Shown piece after piece: positions 1-7,148 of a stretch of 9,790 bases of DNA. The position numbers were made by a program, and so were the translations under genes. The DNA is from Acidobacteriota bacterium (GTDB taxonomy: Bacteria; Acidobacteriota; Terriglobia; UBA7540), in NCBI GenBank assembly GCA_021827255.1, contig JAKAWO010000094.1:1-9790 (forward strand). Reading direction: 5' to 3'. The notes under the pieces were generated by a model. That model was not told the DNA's origin and ran no database searches. It saw only the letters and a list, made by a program, of their open reading frames with translations. The first letter of the stretch is position 1; the number at the start of each line of letters is the position of its first letter.

Positions 1-303
1 ATCTCGGTCGCGCAGGCCGCCTTGGGAGCAGAAATTCCTGTGCCCACCCTGGAAGGTGCCCAAAAGCTGAGAATCCCTGAAGGCACCCAGCCAGGGGCCG
101 TGTTCCGGCTGCGCGGCAAGGGCATGCCATCCGTGAATGGCCACGGCCATGGCGACCTCTACGTTGCGGTTGAAGTCGTGGTCCCCACCCGACTACGCGG
201 CGAGCAACGCCGCTTGTTTGAGATGCTCGCCCCTTCCGTCCGCGTCGAGAACCGGCCCGCCAGCCGAACGGGGAGCCAAAAAGCTAAGGACAGCTTCGGA
301 TAG
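1..303 (+). CDS. dnaJ: DnaJ chaperone, C-terminal 100 residues (5' end outside the window)
   Basis: The reading frame is open from base 1 and ends at TAG 301-303. It encodes the second half of the DnaJ C-terminal beta-sandwich domain, the substrate-binding part of the Hsp40 co-chaperone that delivers unfolded clients to DnaK in the cytoplasm. Visible family signatures are the segment AALGAEIPVPTLEG, then IPEGTQPGAVFRLRGKGMP, then GHGDLYVAVEVVVPTRL. The last residues (KAKDSFG) resemble the usual DnaJ ending, so the 3' end appears intact. The J domain, the Gly/Phe linker and any zinc fingers lie upstream of the window, so a CbpA-type relative lacking zinc fingers cannot be strictly excluded. 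The gene converges on the secretion operon and is probably functionally unrelated to it. Confidence 0.93.
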   Translation: MSVAQAALGAEIPVPTLEGAQKLRIPEGTQPGAVFRLRGKGMPSVNGHGHGDLYVAVEVVVPTRLRGEQRRLFEMLAPSVRVENRPASRTGSQKAKDSFG

Positions 304-443
304 GCCACGCGCCTGTTGGGCTGCTTCGCGCTCGCACGGCAGCTTCGGCTCTCAAGCTCAAGAACCGTAACAGAGAAAATCAAAAGCGGGACGCTCCAAA
401 GCTGGCGCAACCTTTGTGCCCGACACGCATCTCCGCGATGACC
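304..443. other. Convergent intergenic region between dnaJ and the secretion operon
   Basis: This is a 140-base gap between two convergent genes, where a bidirectional terminator would be expected. The only inverted repeat noticed is GCTGC (320-324) against GCAGC (339-343), with a loop of about 14 bases and no T tract on either side. That is too weak to call a terminator. No gene was recognised here. Confidence 0.6.
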
Positions 444-1184
444 TCAGGGCGTGCCACCCATGCCGGTTAGCGGCGGCATGGAAGGAAGCTGCGGACCTCC
501 GGGTGAGGGTTGCGGGGATGGCGTCTCGCCCGGTTGGCTCGGAGCAGACGGCAGGGCGATACCGGGAATAGCCACCGTCTGGATTACCGACCCTGGCACG
601 CCGGGAATTCCCAGAAATTCCCACTTATCGTAATGGGTGTGGTGGTTATACACCATGATGGATTCCTGAGTGCTCGTCGGCGCCACACCCACGATGTACG
701 CTCCTTCAATTTTTTGAGGCTTCTGAAAAGACAGAGGTGACAAACCCAACGGATTAGCTTCGTTTCCCAGGGTCTGGCCGGGCGAGGCCCCGAAGCCAGT
801 TTGTGTTCCCTGCGGGTTCGCCGTGCCAGGCGGGGTAATCGTCAGTGAATCCGTGATGATGCCGTTCGCGGTGGCGTGGATGAAGCGCCACTTTCCGTCC
901 CTTGCCATGGGGTCGCGGTAGGGTCGCCGCAGAAAACGCATGTCGTTGGTTTCCAACATTTGCTTCACGGACGTCGGGTAGCGGTTGAACTGCTGGTGGA
1001 ACAGGTAGATGGCTCGGGCGTACTCGGTGCCGCGGAAGATGAGCTCCTTTTCTCGTTCCCGCTGAGCCGCGGTATAGACGCTCGGCACAGCCTCCGTCAG
1101 AATGATGAGCAGGATGGCCAGCATCATCATGATAATCAGCAGCACGTAGCCGCCCTCTTGGGGAGGGTGATTCTTGCGAAGCAT
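444..1184 (-). CDS. Pseudopilin-like protein lacking Glu+5, last gene of the operon (GspK-position minor pseudopilin)
   Basis: A 246-residue protein, probably a minor or tip pseudopilin of the filament. Near its start it has a class III signal: a short basic leader, then Gly12 followed by YVLL and a long hydrophobic helix. With Tyr13 as +1, the pilin-typical Pro falls at +22 (Pro34), but +5 is Ile rather than Glu, a loss known for GspK and other tip pseudopilins. A helix with REREKE follows, then a segment MRFLRRPYRDPMARDGKW (82-99) resembling pseudopilin A. The last 40 or so residues are Pro/Gly/Ser-rich and probably disordered. I prefer ATG 1184 over the adjacent GTG 1187 because TGAGG lies 7 bases before the ATG. 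It starts 7 bases after the GspC/PilP-like gene. It lacks the large helical insertion of true GspK, so the GspK label would be positional only. Confidence 0.8.
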   Translation of the reverse strand: MLRKNHPPQEGGYVLLIIMMMLAILLIILTEAVPSVYTAAQREREKELIFRGTEYARAIYLFHQQFNRYPTSVKQMLETNDMRFLRRPYRDPMARDGKWRFIHATANGIITDSLTITPPGTANPQGTQTGFGASPGQTLGNEANPLGLSPLSFQKPQKIEGAYIVGVAPTSTQESIMVYNHHTHYDKWEFLGIPGVPGSVIQTVAIPGIALPSAPSQPGETPSPQPSPGGPQLPSMPPLTGMGGTP

Positions 1185-1191
1185 CACGGCC

Positions 1192-1755
1192 TCATTGGGG
1201 CTGGGGGATCGGAAGTCTGGCGTGCTCGCCCGAAGCCATATCTTCCACCATCACCGCCGCCGGGGTGATTTCCAGAATCTTATAGCGATTGGAAATTTCA
1301 TCGCCGGCGCGAACCGCATAGACTTCATCCTGCCCCGAAAGATATGCCTGCCGGTTGCCGGCTTTATCCTGGGAGTAACCCAGCGCCTTCAGTGGGATGG
1401 GCGGCGGAGGGGGCGGGAGGGCTGCTCCCGTGCCAGGCGCGCCCCGGCCCGCGCCGCCCGGCGGAGGGGGCGGAGGAGGATAACCGAAAGGATTTCGCGC
1501 CATCGTCGGCGCAGGGCTTTCTGCGGCAGCCTTGAGTTCATCCAAGTGGAGAACGACGCCGCCCGCTTCCCAAAAGCCGTCACCCGGCTTGCGTGGCGAG
1601 TCCAGCTTCCGCTTTGGTCCGGCCGCTTTTGAAGCGGCGCGCGCAGCCGGCGCCGGCGAGCCGTTGATCTCCCCGACGAGTTTTACGATCAGAACAACGC
1701 ACACCGCACCCAGCGCCAGCGGCCCCCATTTTGCGATTGAGCGATTCGCGGTCAT
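1192..1755 (-). CDS. GspC/PilP-like inner-membrane connector with polyproline linker
   Basis: A 187-residue bitopic protein with a short cytoplasmic N terminus, one membrane helix (about 11-28), a low-complexity periplasmic linker and a C-terminal domain (about 121-187). The C-terminal domain reads like the homology region of GspC or the beta domain of PilP: LKALGYSQDKAGNRQAYL, then VYAVRAGDEI, YKILEI and VMVED. An RNPF motif (87-90), typical just before such domains, is present. The linker has runs of seven (93-99) and six (114-119) prolines. Proteins of this type link the inner-membrane platform to the secretin N0 domain. Its ATG overlaps the stop of the PilO-like gene (ATGA) and no clear Shine-Dalgarno precedes it, so it probably depends on translational coupling. 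GspC and PilP cannot be separated from sequence alone. Confidence 0.8.
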   Translation of the reverse strand: MTANRSIAKWGPLALGAVCVVLIVKLVGEINGSPAPAARAASKAAGPKRKLDSPRKPGDGFWEAGGVVLHLDELKAAAESPAPTMARNPFGYPPPPPPPGGAGRGAPGTGAALPPPPPPIPLKALGYSQDKAGNRQAYLSGQDEVYAVRAGDEISNRYKILEITPAAVMVEDMASGEHARLPIPQPQ

Positions 1756-2300
1756 GGCGTCAGATAAAGATCCGCATCCACCCTCAGAGAAATATGGTTG
1801 GCTCCTTCAGCCGTGAAACTGAAGTCGCGAACCAGAATCAGGTCGCTCGCGGTTTCCATGATGCGGGAAAAATTGAGCAAGTCAGAAAACGGGCCGGTCA
1901 CCGTGACCTGCACTCCCAGGCGGTCGAGCGGCTGTGTTGCGCCCGAGCGGAGTTTGTAATCCACGCTGGCCAGTTGAACGTTGGACTTCTCCGTCAGCCG
2001 GCGCACCAGCCGCTCGGCCTCCGAGAAACCCCAGCGGCGCGCCGGCACATGAGTCGCGAGGAAGGTCTTAAGGTCCTGGTCGGTCTGCGGCAGTGAATTT
2101 CGCAGGCGTTCGAGGCGCGCCGCGCTTGCCTGGGCGCGCAGCGTGGCGAGGCGAACCCGGTCAAACGACTCCTCCGCCTGAGCCACCCGCTTGTGGAGGG
2201 GGCGAACCACGGCGGCGTAAACCACCCCGTCGAGCACGGCCACGCTCAGCACGGCGCGCTCAATGAATCGCCGAATGATCCTGCGACGCTGCTTCTGCAT
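1752..2300 (-). CDS. pilO: PilO/GspM-like assembly platform protein
   Basis: A 182-residue bitopic inner-membrane protein with a basic cytoplasmic tail (MQKQRRRIIRR), a membrane helix at about 15-32, a charged coiled-coil stretch (about 36-75) and a C-terminal periplasmic domain (about 85-182) of the size of the PilO/GspM ferredoxin-like fold. It would pair with the PilN-like protein and signal between the ATPase and the filament. Support comes mainly from size, topology and position after PilN. The phrase VTVTGPFSDLLNFSRIMET also resembles the PilO family. The start at 2300 lies 41 bases inside pilN. It is required to include the membrane helix and is preceded by AAGGG (2308-2312) at 7 bases. 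GspM is the equivalent name in type II secretion nomenclature. Confidence 0.82.
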   Translation of the reverse strand: MQKQRRRIIRRFIERAVLSVAVLDGVVYAAVVRPLHKRVAQAEESFDRVRLATLRAQASAARLERLRNSLPQTDQDLKTFLATHVPARRWGFSEAERLVRRLTEKSNVQLASVDYKLRSGATQPLDRLGVQVTVTGPFSDLLNFSRIMETASDLILVRDFSFTAEGANHISLRVDADLYLTP

Positions 2301-2895
2301 CGGTCATCCCTTGCCCCTCAGAAACAATTCCGGCTCCGCGGTACGTTGCGGTGCATGTGGCGAGAACCGCGTTGCTGTTACTCGAGGAGTCGGCAAAACC
2401 CTGGCTTGTCACCACCACGCCAGAAAAATCCGCGGCGCCTTCAAGGTTGCTCAAAAAGGCTTCGAACGCCCGCTCATTCTTGGCCTCGACGGAAAGGCGA
2501 ATAAGACGATTCGCGGAGATGGGCGAGAAGGCCAGGCCGTCCACCCGAACGTCGGGGGGCAGCAACTGGCTCACCCTGCCCGTCAGTCGAGCAACCGAAA
2601 ATTGCTTCCGCTCGATCAGGCCGTTCAGATACTCGGTTTCCGTGACCAGCCGGTGTAGTTCCGGTTTCTCCAACTGAGCGCGCAGGCCGGCAGCTTTCTT
2701 TTGAAGGTTCTTCAGGCGTGCCCGGGCGGGCGCGTAAGATTGCTCCACCGCGCGGTCTTCGCGGAGGGCGTTGATGGCCGAGCGGGCCAGGCCCACCAGG
2801 GCGCCCAGCGCGAGCGCCAAGCCCAGAGTGGCTGCTGCCAACCCATGGCGCTCGTGCCAGCCCAGCCGTGCCGCGAGATTGAGAGTGACCTTCAT
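2260..2895 (-). CDS. pilN: PilN-like assembly platform protein
   Basis: A 211-residue bitopic protein. The N terminus MKVTLNLAAR resembles the short cytoplasmic INL motif by which PilN docks into PilM. It is followed by a membrane helix (about 18-38), a coiled coil rich in Arg, Glu and Ala (about 44-95) and a periplasmic ferredoxin-like domain (about 100-190) with LPPDVRVDGLAFSP and VEAKNERAFEAFLSNLE, typical of PilN/GspL C-terminal domains. In type II secretion, the PilM and PilN functions are fused in GspL; here they are separate genes, as in type IV pili. The start is ATG 2895, five bases after the pilM stop, with GGTGA just upstream. The last 14 or so residues are encoded in the overlap with pilO. 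Confidence 0.85.
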   Translation of the reverse strand: MKVTLNLAARLGWHERHGLAAATLGLALALGALVGLARSAINALREDRAVEQSYAPARARLKNLQKKAAGLRAQLEKPELHRLVTETEYLNGLIERKQFSVARLTGRVSQLLPPDVRVDGLAFSPISANRLIRLSVEAKNERAFEAFLSNLEGAADFSGVVVTSQGFADSSSNSNAVLATCTATYRGAGIVSEGQGMTDAEAASQDHSAIH

Positions 2896-2900
2896 TCACT

Positions 2901-3866
2901 TCACCCGCCGTTCGCCACCAGCCCTGCGAAGGGCATTGCAAAGCGCCCAAGCTGGGCTTTCCCCTCCGGCAAAAGCGCTGACGCGTAGTGCGGCGGGCAA
3001 GACAGCGGGGTGACTTCCCGCGAAATCGCGGCCGCGATCCGCGTCCCTAAATCCTCCGGGGCGGGGGGTCTTGCACACACCCAGACCCGCTGAATCTCGA
3101 CCTTTAGGCGATCGCTCGCGCTGGCCACGGCGCGGGCCGCCTCCCCGACGGCAGAGGCACGGACCGCATCTTCCGACTCAGCCACCTCGTGGCGCCACAA
3201 CACGATGCGCTGCCCGGCAACGATAACCGTCGTCAGGCCATCGCCGGAGGCGTGAATGAGCAAATCCCCGCCTTCATCCGACGGCAGCAGTGGCAGAAGC
3301 GCGGCGGTCGAGGGCAGAAGCAGCGTGAGCTGCCCGCTCAAACCCTCCACGGCTGCCTCGTAGTCCGCCAGATGCGAGGATCGAGCCGCCATCACCATGA
3401 CCTCAACCGCGCCGGACCCGTTCCGAAACATCTCATAGCTCAGGCGCGCTTCCTCCGGTGGATAGGGCAGCAGGTTTTTCAACCGCCAACGGATCAAGGC
3501 GTCGGATTCCCGCCCATTGTCCGGGAGGGTCTCGAAGTTGAGCAGCGCGACTCGCACGAGGCTGTCGGGCACGAGCAGTCCCACCGCGCCCCCGGTCCCT
3601 CCTAACTCATTGGCAACCTCTGCCAAAGTCTTCTGAAGCTCCGCCGTTCGCTCGTGATGGGAGGCGTGGGAATCTGGCAGCGGGCTGCCCGGAGGGAGTT
3701 CGCGGACGCTGATGCGTTTGATTTTCCGGGACGGACGGTCGAGGCGCGCGCCCGCCACAAACCCCGGCGCATCCTCCAGCACGATGGCCGGCAATTGGAA
3801 ACGGAGCTTCGCGGGGCGATGGCTGAACATCCGGTTGGAAAGACTCTTCCAGTCCATTGGGTTCAC
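2901..3866 (-). CDS. pilM: PilM-like (GspL cytoplasmic-domain-like) actin-fold protein
   Basis: A 321-residue protein with no membrane helix or signal peptide, expected to be peripheral on the cytoplasmic side, where it would connect the ATPase GspE to PilN. The clearest family signature is LIRWRLKNLLPYPPEEARLSYEMF (residues 124-147), matching the PilM segment with the conserved Pro-x-Pro and an acidic residue. A later beta-rich segment (about 201-227, LLIHASGDGLTTVIVAGQ) aligns in kind with the second phosphate strand region of actin-like folds. The usual DIG-type Asp/Gly residues are not seen at either expected site, so nucleotide binding may have been lost, as in the GspL cytoplasmic domain. 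The start is uncertain: GTG 3866 gives this extent, while ATG 3857, three codons later, is equally possible with GGTG upstream. It lies 18 bases after gspE. Confidence 0.82.
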   Translation of the reverse strand: MNPMDWKSLSNRMFSHRPAKLRFQLPAIVLEDAPGFVAGARLDRPSRKIKRISVRELPPGSPLPDSHASHHERTAELQKTLAEVANELGGTGGAVGLLVPDSLVRVALLNFETLPDNGRESDALIRWRLKNLLPYPPEEARLSYEMFRNGSGAVEVMVMAARSSHLADYEAAVEGLSGQLTLLLPSTAALLPLLPSDEGGDLLIHASGDGLTTVIVAGQRIVLWRHEVAESEDAVRASAVGEAARAVASASDRLKVEIQRVWVCARPPAPEDLGTRIAAAISREVTPLSCPPHYASALLPEGKAQLGRFAMPFAGLVANGG

Positions 3867-3884
3867 CGTCCCGGTCTTACCGGG

Positions 3885-5495
3885 TCACTCCACAAAAGTG
3901 ACCTTATTGATCTCCTTGAGAGTGGTAACGCCAAGACGGACCTTCTCGAGCGCGGACTCGCGCAGTGTCTGCATGCCTTCCTCGCGGGCTAAACGGCGTA
4001 TCTCAGAAGACGGGCGCTTGTCGAGGATCGCTCCCCGAATGCGGTCCGAGAGCGCCATGAGCTCTCCGATGGCCGTGCGCCCTCGGTAGCCCGTGCCATT
4101 GCACTTCGGGCAGCCCGCCCCCTCGTAAAAAGGGATCTGCTGCCATTGGGCGGGATCCAACCCGGACTCTTCCATCAGCTCGCGGGAGGGCTGAACCACG
4201 CGCTTGCACGCCTCGCAAACCGTCCGCACCAGGCGCTGCGCCAGGATACAGTTCAAGGAGGAGACAAAATTATAGGGCTCGACTCCCATATTAAGGAAAC
4301 GGCTCAGGACGTCCACGACGTTGTTGGCGTGGACGGTGGTGAAGACCAGGTGGCCGGTCAAGGCGGACTGAATGGCGATCTGAGCGGTTTCATTGTCGCG
4401 GATTTCTCCCACCATGATCTTGTCCGGATCGTGCCGCAAGATGGAGCGGAGGCCGCGCGCGAAGGTCAAACCCTTCTTCTCATTGACCGGAATCTGAGTG
4501 ATGCCGCGAATTTGATACTCGACCGGGTCCTCGATGGTAATGATCTTGTCTTCATCGCTTTTGATCTCAGACAGCGCCGCGTAAAGGCTCGTCGTCTTGC
4601 CGCTGCCGGTCGGCCCCGTCACCAGAACCATGCCGTAAGGTTCGCGGATGAAACGCCGCAAACGGCGAATCTCGTGGTCGGAAAAGCCCAGCACGTCGAG
4701 CCGAAGCTGCCGAAACTTCTCGTGCAAGGACTCTTTATCGAGAATGCGGAGCACGGCGTCCTCGCCGTGAATCGAGGGCATGATGGAGACGCGGAAATCA
4801 ATCAGTCGTCCTCGGTAGCTCACTCGGAAACGGCCGTCCTGCGGGATGCGCCGTTCGGCGATGTCGAGATCCGCCATGACCTTGATGCGCGTGATAATGT
4901 TCGATTGGAACTCGGGCCCAATCGGCGCCATGGCTTGCTGCAGCACGCCGTCCACCCGGTACTTGACGACCATAGAATTGTCGCGGCTCTCCAAGTGAAT
5001 GTCGCTCGCTCGCCGCTCAAGGCCGGCGAAGATAATGGAATCCACCAGTCGAATGACGGGGCTCACATCCTTCACCCCGACCAGTTGTTCGAGGGAGAGG
5101 CTTTCGTCGCCATTTCCTTCTTCGCGGATCACGTCCAGGCGAAACTCGGTGGTGGCTTCGTCCAAAACGCGCTGCGAAGGGTCTGTCTTGGCCAGATACT
5201 CTTTGATTTGGCTGGGAGCCGCAACCTTCACGATGAGTCGGCGGTCCAGGCGCGCGCCAATCTCGTCGAGCCGCGCCAGGTCGGTCGGATCGCTGATCGC
5301 CACCACCAACTCATGGTCCGTGGCCGCCAGGGGTAAAAACTCATAGTGAAGCATCAAGTCCAGGGAGATGGAGCGCAGCAGGTCCGGTTCCGGTCGGAAA
5401 TCTCCCAGGTCCACAAACTCAAAATGGTAACGGGCAGCCCGCTCGCGGGCCTGGTCCGTTTCGGCTTTCAGATCGGGCAGGCGCGTTTCTTCCAT
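3885..5495 (-). CDS. gspE: GspE/PilB family assembly ATPase
   Basis: A 536-residue hexameric ATPase that powers pseudopilus assembly from the cytoplasmic face. Numbered from ATG 5495, an N-terminal GspE-II type domain (about 10-140) is followed by an N2 domain with the RRASDIHLE segment, then the RecA-like core: Walker A GPTGSGKT (294-301), Asp box ITIEDPVEY (about 319-327), Walker B IMVGEIRD (360-367) and His box TGHLVFTTVHAN (380-391). A tetracysteine zinc element follows: CEAC (Cys427, Cys430) and CPKC (Cys462, Cys465), characteristic of GspE and PilB rather than the retraction ATPase PilT. Length is normal for GspE/PilB. I chose ATG 5495 over the upstream in-frame GTG 5507 because GGAG lies 6 bases before the ATG. 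The gene follows gspF after 18 bases. Confidence 0.96.
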   Translation of the reverse strand: MEETRLPDLKAETDQARERAARYHFEFVDLGDFRPEPDLLRSISLDLMLHYEFLPLAATDHELVVAISDPTDLARLDEIGARLDRRLIVKVAAPSQIKEYLAKTDPSQRVLDEATTEFRLDVIREEGNGDESLSLEQLVGVKDVSPVIRLVDSIIFAGLERRASDIHLESRDNSMVVKYRVDGVLQQAMAPIGPEFQSNIITRIKVMADLDIAERRIPQDGRFRVSYRGRLIDFRVSIMPSIHGEDAVLRILDKESLHEKFRQLRLDVLGFSDHEIRRLRRFIREPYGMVLVTGPTGSGKTTSLYAALSEIKSDEDKIITIEDPVEYQIRGITQIPVNEKKGLTFARGLRSILRHDPDKIMVGEIRDNETAQIAIQSALTGHLVFTTVHANNVVDVLSRFLNMGVEPYNFVSSLNCILAQRLVRTVCEACKRVVQPSRELMEESGLDPAQWQQIPFYEGAGCPKCNGTGYRGRTAIGELMALSDRIRGAILDKRPSSEIRRLAREEGMQTLRESALEKVRLGVTTLKEINKVTFVE

Positions 5496-5501
5496 CCCTA
5501 T

Positions 5502-5505
5502 CTCC
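5502..5505 (-). promoter_or_regulatory. Shine-Dalgarno deciding the gspE start
   Basis: On the minus strand GGAG ends 6 bases before ATG 5495. It overlaps the alternative GTG start at 5507, which has no comparable site in front of it. This favours the shorter 536-residue GspE. Confidence 0.7.
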
Positions 5506-5513
5506 ACGTTCGT

Positions 5514-6722
5514 CTAATGCACGTGCGCCGCCAGAGAGAACAGCGGCAAATAAAAACCTACCAGAACGAATCCGACGGCGACAGCAATGACCGCGATCAT
5601 CACCGGATCCATCAGGGCCACCAAGGCGGAAAGATCAATGCTGACGTCTTCCTCAAAAAAATCCGCCACGGCATCCAGCATGGCGGGCAGCGCGCCGGTG
5701 GTTTCGCCGACCTCGACCATATCGAGCGCCATTTCGGGGAACAACCGGGTTTCGCGGAGGCTGGCGCTCAAGGCTTTGCCGGCCATGACCTCCTTGCGCG
5801 CTTTAGCCACGCCCCGCGCGAGCAAGGGGCTGGACGATGCCTCGGAGGCCGTCTGAAGAGCCGCCACGGCCGGCGTGCCGGCTTGCAGCAAGGTGGCCAG
5901 GGTCCGCGCGAATTCAGCCACCGAAAACTTGAGGAGAAGCTTTCCCGCTATCGGCAGCCGATACTTGAAGCGCTCCCAAGCCAAGCGCAAAACCCCCGAG
6001 CGCCCCGCGGCGCGCAAAGCGATCACGGCTAAAATAATTCCAGCCAGCACGACGATCGCCCACTTCCGCATCGCTTGCCCCAGACCGATCAGCAACACGG
6101 TCAGCGCCGGCAAAGGAACCTCCAGTTCGGCGTAAAATTGAGTGAATTTGGGGATGATGAAAAAATCCACCAGCAGAATGAGGCCGATCAGGAAGACCAG
6201 CAAAAAGGCCGGATAGATCAAGGCGGAAAGAAACTTCTTGCGAAAGCCTCGGGCCGCCTTCTGATAAGTGACGTACTGCGAAAGAACCTTGTCGAGGCTG
6301 CCGCTGCGCTCGCCGGCCCGCAGGGTCGCGCAGTAGATTTTGGGGAAGCGCCCGGTGGATTCAAACGCGTCGGACAACAGTTCCCCTCCCCGCACTTTAT
6401 CGCGGACCTCTTCGAGGAGGGCGCGCAACTCCGTGTTCCGAGCCTGGCGCGCCAGCAAATCGAGGGACTTCTGCAAGGGCAAGCCGGATTTTGCCAAGGT
6501 CATGAACTGCTGGTTGAAAACCAGAAGCTCATCCGGACTGACCCGTCCGGAGCGGCGAACCGTCCCCACTCGGATGCGCAGAAAATCCTTCGGGCGGACG
6601 GAAAAGATGTAGTAACCTTCCGCCGCCAGACGCGCGCGGAGCTCGTTTTCCGAAGCCGCTTGATGCGTTTCCTGAGTTACTCGTCCCGTCGGAGCGCCCA
6701 ATTTGCAAATGAATTCAGTCAT
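5514..6722 (-). CDS. gspF: GspF/PilC family inner-membrane platform protein
   Basis: A polytopic inner-membrane protein (402 residues from ATG 6722) that couples the ATPase to pseudopilin extraction from the membrane. The N terminus TEFICKLGAPTGRV and EGYYIFSVRP are typical of GspF/PilC. Two T2SF repeats follow, the first near LLVFNQQFMTLAKSGLPL with RAGERSGSL, the second near VAEFARTLATLLQAGTPAV with VEVGETTGAL. Membrane helices lie at about 165-192, 222-238 and 372-396. Length and the doubled helical domain are standard. Upstream in-frame GTG and TTG codons (up to 6731) overlap the pseudopilin B gene, but ATG 6722, two bases after its TGA, gives the family-typical N terminus. The GGTGAGG before it abuts the ATG, so the Shine-Dalgarno spacing is poor and coupling to the upstream gene is likely. 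Confidence 0.95.
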   Translation of the reverse strand: MTEFICKLGAPTGRVTQETHQAASENELRARLAAEGYYIFSVRPKDFLRIRVGTVRRSGRVSPDELLVFNQQFMTLAKSGLPLQKSLDLLARQARNTELRALLEEVRDKVRGGELLSDAFESTGRFPKIYCATLRAGERSGSLDKVLSQYVTYQKAARGFRKKFLSALIYPAFLLVFLIGLILLVDFFIIPKFTQFYAELEVPLPALTVLLIGLGQAMRKWAIVVLAGIILAVIALRAAGRSGVLRLAWERFKYRLPIAGKLLLKFSVAEFARTLATLLQAGTPAVAALQTASEASSSPLLARGVAKARKEVMAGKALSASLRETRLFPEMALDMVEVGETTGALPAMLDAVADFFEEDVSIDLSALVALMDPVMIAVIAVAVGFVLVGFYLPLFSLAAHVH

Positions 6723-6724
6723 CC

Positions 6725-7138
6725 TCACCAACTGCTATACGGCGTGCCGTCAAGCGAAATCGCGTCGGAGCCGCTGTGGACATCCACGATGCCCGGAACC
6801 ACTTGGTCGGACCCAATCGGCACGTCTTCGGTGTCAACCTTCCAGGTTTTGTTGGACCCCGTGAAAGGATCCTTCGGAATCCCGCCGCGCAGATATCCGG
6901 CCTGGACCAAGTCATCCAAAGATTGCGGAGGCTCCTGTTTATCAATGGTGTACTGGTCAATCAGCTTCCGCATCGTAAAAAGGTCGTCGCGGAGCACGGC
7001 TTCTCGGGCTCGAATGATGGTGGTTTGGAGAGTGGGCACAGCCATCGCGGCCAGGATCAGAATGAGGGTCATGACCACCATCATTTCGAGGAAGGTAAAG
7101 GCGCCTTCCACGGCCTGCCGGCCCGGGCCCCGGCGCAT
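6725..7138 (-). CDS. gspG: GspG-like pseudopilin B, Ala at -1 of the cleavage site
   Basis: A 137-residue pseudopilin. Its basic leader MRRGPGRQAVEGA precedes FTFLEMMVVM and a hydrophobic helix. With Phe14 as +1, Glu falls at +5 and Pro at +22, the canonical type IV pilin frame, but the -1 residue is Ala13 rather than Gly, which is at -2. The globular part has LIDQYTIDKQEPPQSLDDLV, typical of GspG-like proteins, a motif IPKDPFTGSNKTW (87-99) and an ending LDGTPYSSW. The second major-type pseudopilin in a row, it probably arose by duplication with pseudopilin A. I prefer ATG 7138 because GGGG lies 5 bases upstream and the start follows pseudopilin A's stop by 10 bases. Upstream in-frame starts at 7162 and 7210 would lengthen the leader and overlap pseudopilin A. 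Confidence 0.88.
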   Translation of the reverse strand: MRRGPGRQAVEGAFTFLEMMVVMTLILILAAMAVPTLQTTIIRAREAVLRDDLFTMRKLIDQYTIDKQEPPQSLDDLVQAGYLRGGIPKDPFTGSNKTWKVDTEDVPIGSDQVVPGIVDVHSGSDAISLDGTPYSSW

Positions 7139-7143
7139 TTCAT

Positions 7144-7147
7144 CCCC
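7144..7147 (-). promoter_or_regulatory. Shine-Dalgarno deciding the pseudopilin B start
   Basis: On the minus strand GGGG lies 5 bases before ATG 7138. ATG 7162 has no comparable purine-rich site, so the 13-residue leader is favoured over longer ones. Confidence 0.5.
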
Positions 7148-7148
7148 A

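Noticed and set aside
320..343. Possible terminator hairpin GCTGC/GCAGC downstream of dnaJ.
   Set aside because: The stem is only five pairs with a loop of about 14 bases, and no T tract follows on either strand.
1380..1490. GC-rich repetitive DNA that might be a microsatellite or regulatory repeat.
   Set aside because: It is explained by the proline codons and Gly-rich linker of the connector gene; no independent repeat unit is evident.
2474..2950. Minus-strand open frame of 158 codons in another frame.
   Set aside because: It overlaps pilN and the 3' end of pilM, is low-complexity (Gly, Arg, Pro), and has no family signature.
4146..5336. Plus-strand open frame of 396 codons.
   Set aside because: It lies wholly antisense to gspE, which has every catalytic motif. 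The frame reflects the GC-rich codon usage of the opposite strand and its translation shows no domain.
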